Shown here: piece after piece, positions 63,911 through 64,000 of the stretch
Layout of the letters: every line of letters begins with the position of its first letter
How positions within the stretch are numbered: position 1 is the first letter of the stretch
DNA from: Haliscomenobacter sp.
GTDB taxonomy: Bacteria > Bacteroidota > Bacteroidia > Chitinophagales > Saprospiraceae
Direction of reading: 5' to 3'
Assembly (NCBI GenBank): GCA_016707205.1
Contig: JADJHZ010000005.1
Span: forward strand, 186,001 to 250,000
DNA length: 64,000 nt
Program-made: the position numbers and the translations under genes
Notes under the pieces: generated by a model
Database searches by the model: none
What the model was told of the DNA's origin: nothing
Seen by the model: only the letters and a program-made list of their open reading frames with translations

Positions 63911-64000
63911 ATGAGCCTGTACCGGACCATCCAGTCCGCCTGGATTCTTTTGTTCCTTTTTGCAGCCGGATGTCAACCTGCCGAAAAGAAAAACCCGGTT
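63911..64000 (+). CDS. Lipoprotein, N-terminal fragment (3'-partial)
   Basis: 30 residues visible before the window ends: MSLYRTIQSAWILLFLFAAG followed by C-Q-P-A-E-K-K-N-P-V. A basic residue, hydrophobic core and lipobox with Cys after A-A-G make a lipoprotein signal peptide. Function cannot be judged from this part. A promoter stands about 160 bases upstream. Confidence 0.65.
   Translation, partial: MSLYRTIQSAWILLFLFAAGCQPAEKKNPV

Overview
The window looks like chromosomal DNA from a Bacteroidota bacterium, most likely the Saprospiria (Lewinella/Haliscomenobacter-like). The evidence is a set of secreted proteins ending in type IX secretion (T9SS) type A or type B (gliding-motility-associated) C-terminal domains, -7 promoter boxes of the Bacteroidota form TAnnTTTG before housekeeping genes, weak Shine-Dalgarno signals, a DUF177-rpmF pair, and moderately high GC. 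No transposase, reverse transcriptase, CRISPR array, rRNA or tRNA was recognised.

Layout. 0-18 kb: surface and secreted proteins (a T9SS type B end, a ~1,800-residue protein with about 15 repeats, a choice-of-anchor-L protein, an S8 protease, a HEIGH metallopeptidase) mixed with rplS, hldD and gcvP. 18-26 kb: an AraC regulator followed by flavin monooxygenase, SDR, acyl-CoA ligase, SDR and aldehyde dehydrogenase genes, a lipid/ketone pathway resembling the mycobacterial virS-mymA set. 26-30 kb: Gfo/Idh oxidoreductase, lipoprotein and polyprenyl sugar-phosphotransferase (cell-surface glycan). 30-37 kb: an esterase, a beta-barrel protein, amt-glnK with a candidate small RNA, and a caspase-FGE fusion gene, set among unusual intergenic repeats. 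37-41.5 kb: housekeeping (metK, FAH-family, trpS, ridA, rpmF, DUF177). 41.7-54.7 kb: a T9SS type B protein, a SPOR protein, and a seven-gene unit (HlyD, TolC, ABC ATPase, two FtsX-like permeases, NtrC-type regulator, histidine kinase) preceded by a sigma-54-like promoter. 55-64 kb: a second two-component pair, an unknown 463-residue protein, rpsP with a long acidic tail, a 55-residue membrane protein, a TonB-dependent receptor, rpe, a possible ncRNA and the start of a lipoprotein.

Two things stand out. First, intergenic repeats of two kinds: 7- or 8-bp tandem arrays that begin within a few bases of stop codons, and short hairpins with a TTC/GAA-type loop. The caspase-FGE gene is bracketed by inverted copies (~150 bp each) of a compound repeat holding these hairpins, in mirror order, like a cassette. 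Second, many long genes are broken by single-base frameshifts (7 in the giant repeat gene, 2 in the S8 protease, 1 each in the HEIGH peptidase, monooxygenase, acyl-CoA ligase, TonB receptor and rpe). Because rpe is hit too, I think most are assembly errors; genes are reported here as whole units with the break points stated.
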